A DNA stretch of 64,000 nt from Massilia solisilvae (GTDB taxonomy: Bacteria; Pseudomonadota; Gammaproteobacteria; Burkholderiales; Burkholderiaceae_D): positions 124,001-188,000 of the forward strand of contig NZ_JANUGV010000004.1 in the NCBI RefSeq assembly GCF_024753215.1. Reading direction: 5' to 3'. Both the position numbers and the translations under genes were made by a program. The notes under the pieces are model-generated. The model saw only the letters and a list, made by a program, of their open reading frames with translations. It was not told the origin of the DNA and did not search any database. Shown one piece after another: positions 35,497-42,864 of this stretch. The number at the start of each line of letters is the position of its first letter. Position 1 is the first letter of the stretch.

Positions 35497-36642
35497 ATGC
35501 AAAAACTTGGAAACATTGCTAAGGCTGTTCGTATCAATGCTCTGCTGTGCGCCAGCGCCGCTGTCCTGCTGGGCGCCACCGGGGCAGCCTCTGCCGCAAC
35601 GATCCCGGCCACGACCTATAACTACTACGTGTCCCCGACCGGCAGCGACAGCGCCGCAGGTACGAAGACCGCGCCGTTCAAGACGCTGGCGCGCGCAGCC
35701 CAGGTTGCGACCAAGCCGAGCACGACCGTGTGGGTCGCCGCGGGCACCTACACCGGCGGGTTCAAGACCACCGCCAGCGGCACCTCGTCCGCCCGCATCT
35801 ACTGGGTCTCGACCACCAAGTGGGGCGCGAAGATCGTCCCGGGTTCGACCGCCAACGTGTGGGACAACCGCGGCAGCTACGTGAGCATCGTCGGCTTCGA
35901 CATCGACGGCAGCACCAAGCCGGCGGTCACGCACGGCATCTACACCGGCGGTTCGTACAGCCAGATCGTCGAGAACCACGTGCACCACATCGCCAAGAGC
36001 GCGACCTGCACCAGCGCCGGCGGCTCGGCCATCGGCGTGGACAGCTACTACGGTGGCGTGTGGAACGACGTGATCAGCAACACCGTCAATGACATCGGCC
36101 CGGCCGGCTGCAAGTACATCCAGGGCATCTACGTGTCCACCTCGGGCAGCGTCAAGAACAACCTGGTGTACCGCGTGGGCGAAGCGGCGATTCACCTGTG
36201 GCACGACGCCAACCACGTGACCATCACCAACAACACGGTGACCACCTCGCACTACGGCATCATCGTCGGCGGCGGCGACTTCTACCACACCAGCGCCGGC
36301 GACAACTACACCGTGGTCAACAGCAACATCGTGTACGACAACACCTACGGCATCTCGGAGCAGGGCGTGACCGGCACCAGCAACAGCTACAGCAACAACC
36401 TGGTGTATCAGAACAGCGGCTTCAACATTTCGCTGAAGAACGGCCTGACCGCCAAGAACACGGTGTCGTCGAACCCGCTGTTCGTGGCCTACTCGCGCAC
36501 CGCGACCACGCCGAACTTCCACCTGACCTCGAGCTCGCCGGCGATCGCGCGCGGCACCTCGGTTGGCGCGTACCCGACCGATATCGAAGGCAAACCGCGT
36601 AACTCGACCACGGGTTACGACATCGGCGCCTACCAGCACTGA
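35497..36642 (+). CDS. Secreted right-handed parallel beta-helix protein, copy 1
   Basis: A 381-residue exported protein. The signal peptide runs to about residue 33 (cleavage after AASA). YYVSPTGSDSAAGT and a KTLARAAQVA helix follow, as in the DUF1565 front of pectate-lyase-like proteins. From about residue 110 the chain shows repeated coil signatures (NNTVTTSHYGIIVGG, NNLVYQNSGFNISL, NSNIVYDNTYGISEQ) typical of beta-helices. Such proteins bind or cleave polysaccharides, but no catalytic residues can be identified. There is no C-terminal sorting tag. The protein sequence is identical to that of the gene at 38218. It carries the family leader upstream and a terminator downstream, so it is probably its own transcription unit. 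Confidence 0.85.
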   Translation: MQKLGNIAKAVRINALLCASAAVLLGATGAASAATIPATTYNYYVSPTGSDSAAGTKTAPFKTLARAAQVATKPSTTVWVAAGTYTGGFKTTASGTSSARIYWVSTTKWGAKIVPGSTANVWDNRGSYVSIVGFDIDGSTKPAVTHGIYTGGSYSQIVENHVHHIAKSATCTSAGGSAIGVDSYYGGVWNDVISNTVNDIGPAGCKYIQGIYVSTSGSVKNNLVYRVGEAAIHLWHDANHVTITNNTVTTSHYGIIVGGGDFYHTSAGDNYTVVNSNIVYDNTYGISEQGVTGTSNSYSNNLVYQNSGFNISLKNGLTAKNTVSSNPLFVAYSRTATTPNFHLTSSSPAIARGTSVGAYPTDIEGKPRNSTTGYDIGAYQH

Positions 36643-36663
36643 TCAGCCTAGGCTGAGCCAAGG

Positions 36664-36695
36664 GCCCGCATGCAGCGATGCATGCGGGCTTTTTT
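36664..36695 (+). terminator. Rho-independent terminator, beta-helix copy 1
   Basis: Perfect 11-base stem GCCCGCATGCA/TGCATGCGGGC with a GCGA loop and six Ts. Nearly the same hairpin follows the genes at 36876, 38218 and 39482. Confidence 0.9.
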
Positions 36696-36790
36696 GTGCC
36701 TGGTGGAAGCTGACGATTCCGCAAAACAATTGCCCAGAGAGACCATCGTTTCCCGGTCGGAAAACTTGGGTATGTGTTTGATACTTCGGC

Positions 36791-36875
36791 AAAATTTTTT
36801 CGAAAAAACATTGAACTCAGGAAGTTTCCAGCACTCAAACGAGCTCATCAACTGTTGAGTTAAGGAAGTATCCTG
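36791..36875 (+). promoter_or_regulatory. Conserved leader of the beta-helix family, copy 2
   Basis: AAAATTTTTT, then AACATTGAACTCAGG, AAGTTTCCAGCACTCAA, a TTGAG partner and TAAGGAAG. Same order and spacing as the leaders at 35411, 38131 and 40170. A TTGATAC box lies a few bases upstream (about 36777), as before copies 3 and 4. Confidence 0.6.
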
Positions 36876-38027
36876 ATGCAAAAAACTGGAACCATCGCCA
36901 AAGCCCTCCGTGTCAACGCGCTGCTGTGCGCAAGCGCTGCCGTCCTGATGGGCGCCGCCGGCTCCGCATCGGCAACGGTGTATCCGATCCCGGCCACCAC
37001 CTATAACTACTACGTCGCGCCGACCGGCAGCGACAGCGCGTCCGGCAGCAAGAGCGCGCCGTTCCGCACGCTGGCGCGCGCGGCACAGGTCGCAACCAAG
37101 CCGGGCACCACGGTCTGGGTCGCGCCCGGCACCTACACCGGCGGCTTCAAGACCACCGCCAACGGCACCTCCAGCGCCCGCATCTACTGGGTCTCGACGA
37201 CCAAGTGGGGCGCGAAGATCGTGCCGGGCAGCACCGCCAACGTGTGGGACAACCGTGGCAGCTACGTGAGCATCGTCGGCTTTGACATCGACGGCAGCAC
37301 CAAGCCTGCGGTGACCCACGGCATCTACATGGGCGGCTCGTACGACCATGTGGTGAACAACCACGTGCACCACATCGCCAAGAGCGCCACCTGCACCAGC
37401 GCCGGCGGCTCGGCGATCGGCGTGGACAGCTACTACAAGGGCGTCTGGAACGATGTGGTCGGCAACACCGTCAACGACATCGGCCCGGCCGGCTGCAAGT
37501 ACATCCAGGGCATCTACGTGTCCACCTCGGGCACGGTGAAGGACAACCTGGTGTACCGCGTGGGCGAGGCGGCGATCCACCTCTGGCACGACGCCAACCA
37601 CGTGAAGATCATCAACAACACGGTGACGTCTTCGCACTACGGCATCATCGTCGGCGGCGGCAACTTCTACAACAGCAGCACCGGCGACGACTACACGATC
37701 GTGAACAACAACATCGTGTACGACAACACCTACGGCATCTCGGAGCAGGGCGTGACCGGCACGCACAACAGCTACAGCAACAACCTGCTCTACCAGAACA
37801 GCGGCTACAACATCTCGCTCAAGAACGGCCTGACCGCCAAGGGCACCGTGTCGTCGAACCCGCTGTTCGTGGGCTACTCGCGCACCGCGGCCACGCCCAA
37901 CTACCACCTGACCTCGAGCTCGCCGGCGATCGGGCGCGGCACTTCGGTGGGCATCAACCCGACCGACATCGAGGACAAGCCGCGTAACGCGACCACCGGC
38001 TACGACATCGGCGCTTACCAGCACTGA
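36876..38027 (+). CDS. Secreted right-handed parallel beta-helix protein, copy 2
   Basis: A 383-residue paralogue of the flanking beta-helix genes with the same architecture: signal peptide beginning MQKTGTIAKALRVNALLCAS, the YYVAPTGSDSASG front, then beta-helix coils with the shared lines IGVDSYYKGVWNDVVGNTV, CKYIQGIYVSTSG and YGISEQGVTG. It differs from copies 1 and 3 at scattered positions over its whole length, so it is an older duplicate. It lies between two nearly identical copies, so it would be lost if they recombined. It ends with the same GYDIGAYQH as the others. Function beyond likely carbohydrate interaction is unknown. Confidence 0.85.
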   Translation: MQKTGTIAKALRVNALLCASAAVLMGAAGSASATVYPIPATTYNYYVAPTGSDSASGSKSAPFRTLARAAQVATKPGTTVWVAPGTYTGGFKTTANGTSSARIYWVSTTKWGAKIVPGSTANVWDNRGSYVSIVGFDIDGSTKPAVTHGIYMGGSYDHVVNNHVHHIAKSATCTSAGGSAIGVDSYYKGVWNDVVGNTVNDIGPAGCKYIQGIYVSTSGTVKDNLVYRVGEAAIHLWHDANHVKIINNTVTSSHYGIIVGGGNFYNSSTGDDYTIVNNNIVYDNTYGISEQGVTGTHNSYSNNLLYQNSGYNISLKNGLTAKGTVSSNPLFVGYSRTAATPNYHLTSSSPAIGRGTSVGINPTDIEDKPRNATTGYDIGAYQH

Positions 38028-38053
38028 TCGAGCAGGTTCGCTGAAGGCCCGGA

Positions 38054-38085
38054 GTCCGCGTGCAGCGATGCATGCGGGCTTTTTT
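38054..38085 (+). terminator. Rho-independent terminator, beta-helix copy 2
   Basis: Stem CCGCGTGCA/TGCATGCGG with one G-T pair, GCGA loop and a run of Ts; a variant of the hairpin at 36664. Confidence 0.85.
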
Positions 38086-38130
38086 GTCTTTTGCCGTGCG
38101 GAAAAGGAGTTTACGTCCTTGATACGGCGG

Positions 38131-38217
38131 GGAAATTTTTTGGAGAAAACGTTGAACTTGGGAAGTTTCCAGCCCTCAAAGGTACTCATTCACTTGTTGA
38201 GGTAAGGAACCTTCCCA
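38131..38217 (+). promoter_or_regulatory. Conserved leader of the beta-helix family, copy 3
   Basis: Nearly the same as the leader at 35411, with a few substitutions (GGAAATTTTTTGGAGAAAA against AAAAATTTTTTGAAGAAAA; CAGCCCTCAA against CACCCCTCAA). A TTGATAC box lies just upstream at about 38119. Confidence 0.6.
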
Positions 38218-39363
38218 ATGCAAAAACTTGGAAACATTGCTAAGGCTGTTCGTATCAATGCTCTGCTGTGCGCCAGCGCCGCTGTCCTGCTGGGCGCCAC
38301 CGGGGCAGCCTCTGCCGCAACGATCCCGGCCACGACCTATAACTACTACGTGTCCCCGACCGGCAGCGACAGCGCCGCAGGTACGAAGACCGCGCCGTTC
38401 AAGACGCTGGCGCGCGCAGCCCAGGTTGCGACCAAGCCGAGCACGACCGTGTGGGTCGCCGCGGGCACCTACACCGGCGGGTTCAAGACCACCGCCAGCG
38501 GCACCTCGTCCGCCCGCATCTACTGGGTCTCGACCACCAAGTGGGGCGCGAAGATCGTCCCGGGTTCGACCGCCAACGTGTGGGACAACCGCGGCAGCTA
38601 CGTGAGCATCGTCGGCTTCGACATCGACGGCAGCACCAAGCCGGCGGTCACGCACGGCATCTACACCGGCGGTTCGTACAGCCAGATCGTCGAGAACCAC
38701 GTGCACCACATCGCCAAGAGCGCGACCTGCACCAGCGCCGGCGGCTCGGCCATCGGCGTGGACAGCTACTACGGTGGCGTGTGGAACGACGTGATCAGCA
38801 ACACCGTCAATGACATCGGCCCGGCCGGCTGCAAGTACATCCAGGGCATCTACGTGTCCACCTCGGGCAGCGTCAAGAACAACCTGGTGTACCGCGTGGG
38901 CGAAGCGGCGATTCACCTGTGGCACGACGCCAACCACGTGACCATCACCAACAACACGGTGACCACCTCGCACTACGGCATCATCGTCGGCGGCGGCGAC
39001 TTCTACCACACCAGCGCCGGCGACAACTACACCGTGGTCAACAGCAACATCGTGTACGACAACACCTACGGCATCTCGGAGCAGGGCGTGACCGGCACCA
39101 GCAACAGCTACAGCAACAACCTGGTGTATCAGAACAGCGGCTTCAACATTTCGCTGAAGAACGGCCTGACCGCCAAGAACACGGTGTCGTCGAACCCGCT
39201 GTTCGTGGCCTACTCGCGCACCGCGACCACGCCGAACTTCCACCTGACCTCGAGCTCGCCGGCCATCGCGCGCGGCACCTCGGTGGGTGCGTACCCGACC
39301 GATATCGAGGGCAAACCGCGTAACTCGACCACGGGTTACGACATCGGCGCCTACCAGCACTAA
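38218..39363 (+). CDS. Secreted right-handed parallel beta-helix protein, copy 3 (identical product to copy 1)
   Basis: The 381-residue product is identical to that of the gene at 35497, and I could find only about four base differences, all within the last ~100 bases of the gene (for example GGCGATC against GGCCATC). The upstream leaders differ slightly and the sequences after the stops differ. Such a core of near-identity, ending inside the gene, suggests recent gene conversion or duplication within the cluster. Architecture and likely function are as for copy 1. It is followed by its own terminator. Confidence 0.85.
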   Translation: MQKLGNIAKAVRINALLCASAAVLLGATGAASAATIPATTYNYYVSPTGSDSAAGTKTAPFKTLARAAQVATKPSTTVWVAAGTYTGGFKTTASGTSSARIYWVSTTKWGAKIVPGSTANVWDNRGSYVSIVGFDIDGSTKPAVTHGIYTGGSYSQIVENHVHHIAKSATCTSAGGSAIGVDSYYGGVWNDVISNTVNDIGPAGCKYIQGIYVSTSGSVKNNLVYRVGEAAIHLWHDANHVTITNNTVTTSHYGIIVGGGDFYHTSAGDNYTVVNSNIVYDNTYGISEQGVTGTSNSYSNNLVYQNSGFNISLKNGLTAKNTVSSNPLFVAYSRTATTPNFHLTSSSPAIARGTSVGAYPTDIEGKPRNSTTGYDIGAYQH

Positions 39364-39375
39364 GCGGCCGCGCAG

Positions 39376-39406
39376 GCCCGCGTGCAATGATGCATGCGGG
39401 CTTTTT
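39376..39406 (+). terminator. Rho-independent terminator, beta-helix copy 3
   Basis: Stem GCCCGCGTGCA/TGCATGCGGGC, ATGA loop and five Ts; again the family hairpin. Confidence 0.88.
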
Positions 39407-39481
39407 CTTCCGACGATGGAACTTGCCAGCCTCTGGCGCGTCCAACGTTGCTTTTGCACTCTTGAGGTAAGGAATCGCCCG

Positions 39482-40006
39482 ATGAAGAAACTCAAGCATT
39501 TCGCCACGAACGTTCGCGCCAACGCCATCCTGTGTGCCGGCCTTGCCGTCTTGCTGACGGCTTGCGGCGGCGGCAACGTTGATGGCGGGCTGGGCCAGAA
39601 CACCCAGTTGGCCGCCACCGCGGTGGACAGCGCCCAGCCACAAGCGGCCGGCGCCCCAGCCGCTGCGGCGCCGGATGCGGCAGCGCTTCCAGCGGAGCAG
39701 GCGCAGGTGCCCGATGCGAACGTCGCCGGCGGCGCTGCGCCCGCGGTCGCACCCGGTTATCCGGGCGGCAATGGCGCCGGCACCGGCCAGGCCGCGGCCG
39801 CCAAGGCGAATCCTTTCGAGATGTCGGGCTACGGCCAACCGGCCGACAGCACGGCGGCGGGCAGCGCCGAGGGCACCAGCGGCACCCAGGGCGCGACCGC
39901 CAGCGCATCGCCCGACCTGAGGGCCGCTGCGGCTGCCAGCCCGGCAGCACCGCTGAGCCCGGATATCGATCCCGTCCCCCCGGAAGCCGGTTCGACCATG
40001 TTCTGA
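39482..40006 (+). CDS. Ala/Pro/Gly-rich lipoprotein sharing the beta-helix signal-peptide pattern
   Basis: A 174-residue low-complexity protein. The first 28 residues (MKKLKHFATNVRANAILCAG, then LAVLLTAC) form a lipoprotein signal with Cys28 after LLTA. Residues 1-25 are clearly related to the signal peptides of the beta-helix proteins (compare MQKLGNIAKAVRINALLCAS). The mature part is disordered and Ala/Gly/Pro/Ser-rich, with no motif, and ends GSTMF. It is preceded by CTCTTGAGGTAAGGAA, the last part of the family leader only. It might be a surface or outer-membrane companion of the beta-helix proteins; that is inference. Confidence 0.78.
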   Translation: MKKLKHFATNVRANAILCAGLAVLLTACGGGNVDGGLGQNTQLAATAVDSAQPQAAGAPAAAAPDAAALPAEQAQVPDANVAGGAAPAVAPGYPGGNGAGTGQAAAAKANPFEMSGYGQPADSTAAGSAEGTSGTQGATASASPDLRAAAAASPAAPLSPDIDPVPPEAGSTMF

Positions 40007-40043
40007 CGCGCGCCGCGCCGTCCTTGAGGCGGCGCCCGCGACA

Positions 40044-40076
40044 GCCCGCATGCAGCGATGCATGCGGGCTTTTTTT
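40044..40076 (+). terminator. Rho-independent terminator after the lipoprotein gene
   Basis: Stem GCCCGCATGCA/TGCATGCGGGC, GCGA loop and seven Ts; the same hairpin as at 36664. Confidence 0.9.
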
Positions 40077-40169
40077 CGTCCCGCATTCTCGTGCCGACCT
40101 CAGGCGTCCCCTTGCCCGGCGAACTCATCCTTTGCCCTGTAGAAAAGTTGTTTATGTCCTTGATACTAC

Positions 40170-40258
40170 AAGGAAATTTTTTCTCAAATTCATTGAACTC
40201 AGGCAGTTTCCTACGCTCAAAGCTTACTCATTTACTGTTGAGCTAAGGAATTCTTAGG
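40170..40258 (+). promoter_or_regulatory. Conserved leader of the beta-helix family, copy 4
   Basis: AGGAAATTTTTTCTC, then CATTGAACTCAGGCAGTTTCC, the CTCAA...TTGAG pair and CTAAGGAAT before the ATG. A TTGATAC box is at about 40160. It is the most diverged of the four leaders, yet every block is retained. Confidence 0.58.
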
Positions 40259-41620
40259 ATGAACAAAATCGTCACTCTTGCATCGAACGCCCGCCTGAAC
40301 GCACTGCTGTCCGCCAGCATTGCCGCCCTCGTGGTGTCGATTGCACCAGCGCACGCACAGGCCGCCACCGCGACCACCGCCAGCGTCACGGCCGCGGCCA
40401 CTCCTGAAGACCAGATCACCCAACTGTACCAGTCGCTGCTTAACCGCTCGCCTGACGCGGGCGGCCTGGCCTACTGGACCTCGGTGCTGAACGCCGGCGT
40501 TCCCATCGACGTGATTGCCTCGTACCTGAAGAGCAGCGACGAATACCAGGCGCTGCACGCGGGCGACACTACCGGCGGCATCCCGGCCACCACCTACAAC
40601 TACTACGTAGCGCCGACCGGCAGCGACAGCGCCGCCGGCACCAAGGCCGCGCCGTTCAAGACGCTGGCGCGCGCCGCCCAGGTCGCCACCAAGCCGAGCA
40701 CGACCGTCTGGGTGGCCCCGGGCACCTACACCGGCGGCATCAAGACCACCGCCAGCGGCACCGCGACCGGCCGCATCTACTGGGTCTCGACCACCAAGTG
40801 GGGCGCCAGGGTCGTCCCGGGCTCGACCTCCAACGTCTGGGACAACCGCGGCAGCTACGTCAACATCATCGGCTTTGACATCGACGGCAGCACCAAGCCT
40901 TCGGTGACGCATGGCGTGTACACCGGCGGCTCAAACACCGTCATCCAGGGCAACCACGTGCACCACATCGCCAAGAGCGCGACCTGCACCAGTGGCGGCG
41001 GTTCGGCCATCGGCGTGGACAGCTACTACGGCGGCGTGCTCAATGACGTGATCGGCAACACCGTCAACGACATCGGCCCGGCCGGCTGCAAGTACATCCA
41101 GGGCATCTACGTGTCCACCTCGGGCAACGTCAAGAACAACCTGGTGTACCGCGTGGGCGAAGCGGCGATCCACCTGTGGCACGACGCCAATCACGTCAAC
41201 ATCGTCAACAACACCGTGACCTCTTCGCACTACGGCATCATCGTGGGCGGCGGCGACTTCTACCACACCAGTGCGGGCGACAACTACACGGTGGTGAACA
41301 ACAACATCGTGTACGACAACACCTACGGCATCTCGGAGCAGGGCGTCACGGGCAAGAACAACAGCTACAGCAACAACCTGCTGTTCCAGAACAGTGGCTA
41401 CAACATCTCGCTCAAGAATGGCCTGACCGCCAAGAACACCGTGTCGTCGAACCCGCTGTTCGTCGCCTACTCGAAGACCGCCACCACGCCGGACTACCAC
41501 CTGGCAGCCGGCTCGCCGGCAATCGGCCGCGGCACCTCGGTTGGCGCGCTGCCGAACGACATCGACGGCAAACCGCGTAATGCCACCACCGGCTACGACA
41601 TCGGCGCGTACCAGCACTGA
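40259..41620 (+). CDS. Secreted beta-helix protein with N-terminal DUF4214 domain, copy 4
   Basis: A 453-residue member of the beta-helix family. The signal peptide is MNKIVTLASNARLNALLSAS plus a short tail. Before the shared beta-helix part (YYVAPTGSDSAAGTKAAPFK onward) it has ~70 extra residues, with TPEDQITQLYQSLLNRSPD, AGGLAYWTSVLNAG and IASYLKSSDEYQAL. That is the pattern of DUF4214, found in many secreted and S-layer-associated proteins and thought to help attach to the surface. The rest is collinear with copies 1-3 and ends GYDIGAYQH. This is the only family member here with such a domain, so it may be located or assembled differently. Confidence 0.85.
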   Translation: MNKIVTLASNARLNALLSASIAALVVSIAPAHAQAATATTASVTAAATPEDQITQLYQSLLNRSPDAGGLAYWTSVLNAGVPIDVIASYLKSSDEYQALHAGDTTGGIPATTYNYYVAPTGSDSAAGTKAAPFKTLARAAQVATKPSTTVWVAPGTYTGGIKTTASGTATGRIYWVSTTKWGARVVPGSTSNVWDNRGSYVNIIGFDIDGSTKPSVTHGVYTGGSNTVIQGNHVHHIAKSATCTSGGGSAIGVDSYYGGVLNDVIGNTVNDIGPAGCKYIQGIYVSTSGNVKNNLVYRVGEAAIHLWHDANHVNIVNNTVTSSHYGIIVGGGDFYHTSAGDNYTVVNNNIVYDNTYGISEQGVTGKNNSYSNNLLFQNSGYNISLKNGLTAKNTVSSNPLFVAYSKTATTPDYHLAAGSPAIGRGTSVGALPNDIDGKPRNATTGYDIGAYQH

Positions 41621-41664
41621 TCGGACATCGGAAGGCGTTCCCGCCAGGAGGGCGGGACGCGCAA

Positions 41665-41697
41665 GGCCCGCATGCGTTAACGCCTGCGGGCCTTTTT
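41665..41697 (+). terminator. Rho-independent terminator, beta-helix copy 4
   Basis: Stem GGCCCGCATGCG/CGCCTGCGGGCC with one mismatch, TTAA loop and five Ts. It resembles the family hairpin in the GCCCGCATGC arm only. Confidence 0.88.
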
Positions 41698-41730
41698 GTT
41701 CGTGATGCGTCGGCGCGATGACCGGCTCGA

Positions 41731-41759
41731 CGCGTGGGCAGGAAACCTGGCCACCCTAC
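41731..41759 (-). repeat. REP-like element, minus orientation
   Basis: CGCGTGGGCAGG ... CCTGGCCACCCTAC, the reverse-complement form of the GTAGGGTGGGC element, with one arm substitution. Forms an inverted pair with the next element. Confidence 0.7.
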
Positions 41760-41774
41760 GAACAGCTGCAAACC

Positions 41775-41803
41775 GTAGGGTGGGCGGGTTTCCCGCCCAC
41801 GCG
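41775..41803 (+). repeat. REP-like element, plus orientation
   Basis: GTAGGGTGGGCGGG, then TTT and CCCGCCCACGCG. This is the cleanest copy of the dispersed family. It lies in the gap between the convergent beta-helix and SRAP genes. Confidence 0.78.
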
Positions 41804-41824
41804 TTCAACTGACGCTTGCAATTT

Positions 41825-42499
41825 CTATTCGTCGCCCAAGGGCAGCACAACCTGCGGCCCTTCCGCACCCGCGCGGTTCATTTCCTTGCTCACCTTATGC
41901 CACTCGAAGGCTTCGGAGGGCAGGGCGGTGCGCCGCGCCAGCTCGATCGCCTGCTCCGGGGAGAGAGCCGGGTCGAGCCACAGCTTTGCATCCTCTGCGT
42001 TGAGGACGACCGGCTTGCGGTCATGGATGTCGAGCATGCCGGCGGCCGCATCGTCGGTGACGAGCACGAAGCCCGCCTCGGCGCGGTTCTCCTCGAACGG
42101 GCCGAAATTGGCGAGCGCCAGCATGTAGAGGGGAGCATGGTCCTTGCGGTGGATGTGCCAGGGCTGCTTCTTGCCCTTTTCGCCGGTCCACTCGTACCAG
42201 CCTTCGGCCGCCACCACCGCGCGGCCGTTTTTGAGCAGGCCGCGCCAGTAGCGGTTGGTCAGCTTCTCCATGCGCGCGTTGATACAGATGGGCACCTTGC
42301 CCTCTGCCCACCTCGCGCGATAGCTCCAGAACACGTCGTCCACGCGCGGCTGCCCGTCCTGGATGTGCATCAGCGGCCGGTAGGTGCCCGGGCAGACGTT
42401 GTAGGCCGGAGTGGCTTCGCTGTCATAGACGGCATCGGTCCAGCCGAACACGCTGGCGTAGTAACGGGCCGTCTGGCTTTGGTCGAATCGTCCACACAT
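41825..42499 (-). CDS. SOS-response-associated peptidase / SRAP protein (YedK/HMCES type)
   Basis: A 224-residue SRAP-family protein. The mature chain starts MCGRFDQS, so after loss of Met the Cys2 is N-terminal, where it forms the thiazolidine cross-link with abasic sites in single-stranded DNA. Other conserved elements are present: PAYNVCPGT, ICINARMEKL (the N-A-R-x-E element), AAEGWYEW and GMLDIHDRKPVVL (the active-site His). It protects stalled forks from abasic-site damage. I chose ATG 42499 rather than the upstream in-frame ATG because Cys must be residue 2. Confidence 0.92.
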   Translation of the reverse strand: MCGRFDQSQTARYYASVFGWTDAVYDSEATPAYNVCPGTYRPLMHIQDGQPRVDDVFWSYRARWAEGKVPICINARMEKLTNRYWRGLLKNGRAVVAAEGWYEWTGEKGKKQPWHIHRKDHAPLYMLALANFGPFEENRAEAGFVLVTDDAAAGMLDIHDRKPVVLNAEDAKLWLDPALSPEQAIELARRTALPSEAFEWHKVSKEMNRAGAEGPQVVLPLGDE

Positions 42500-42559
42500 G
42501 CTGGCATGGTACAGCAAACCGACGCGGCGCCACCGCAGCCGTCCACCACGCTTGCCTTT

Positions 42560-42588
42560 TTGCTTCTTCTCGGTGCCCTTGCTATGCT
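42560..42588 (+). promoter_or_regulatory. Candidate sigma-70 promoter for tRNA-Leu
   Basis: TTGCTT at 42560-42565, a 17-base spacer and TATGCT at 42583-42588, about 120 bases before the tRNA. The overlapping TAGAAT is an alternative -10. A likely housekeeping promoter; the start of transcription is not known. Confidence 0.45.
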
Positions 42589-42711
42589 AGAATCTCGCGC
42601 GCTTGCCGGCGGTGAACTATCGCTATGCCGGCCAGATCTGAGTGTGCTCAGTCCTGTTCGCGTGTGCACCGCTCAGTCGTGTGAAACATGGCTGGGCGCT
42701 GCTTCCCCAAG

Positions 42712-42796
42712 GCCCGGGTGATGAAATTGGTAGACATACCGGACTTAAAATCCGGAGCCGAAAGGCGTGCGGGTTCGACCCCCGCTCCGGGCACCA
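42712..42796 (+). tRNA. tRNA-Leu (anticodon UAA)
   Basis: An 85-base tRNA with a seven-base acceptor stem (GCCCGGG with TCCGGGC, one G-T pair), the anticodon stem-loop CCGGA-CTTAAAA-TCCGG giving anticodon UAA, a long variable arm as in leucine tRNAs, a T arm GCGGGTTCGACCCCCGC, and an encoded CCA end. It decodes UUA/UUG, rare codons in a genome this GC-rich. The HEPN-like gene starts 69 bases downstream. Confidence 0.95.
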
Positions 42797-42864
42797 TGTC
42801 ATGCGGCATCTCGACCGCTCACCGAACCGTACAAGCATTGTGCTGATTGCTGACAAGGTTCGTC

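Noticed and set aside
35411..41700. CRISPR array or phage-type repeat region
   Set aside because: The repeats are whole genes, leaders and terminators, not short evenly spaced repeats with unique spacers, and no cas genes are near.
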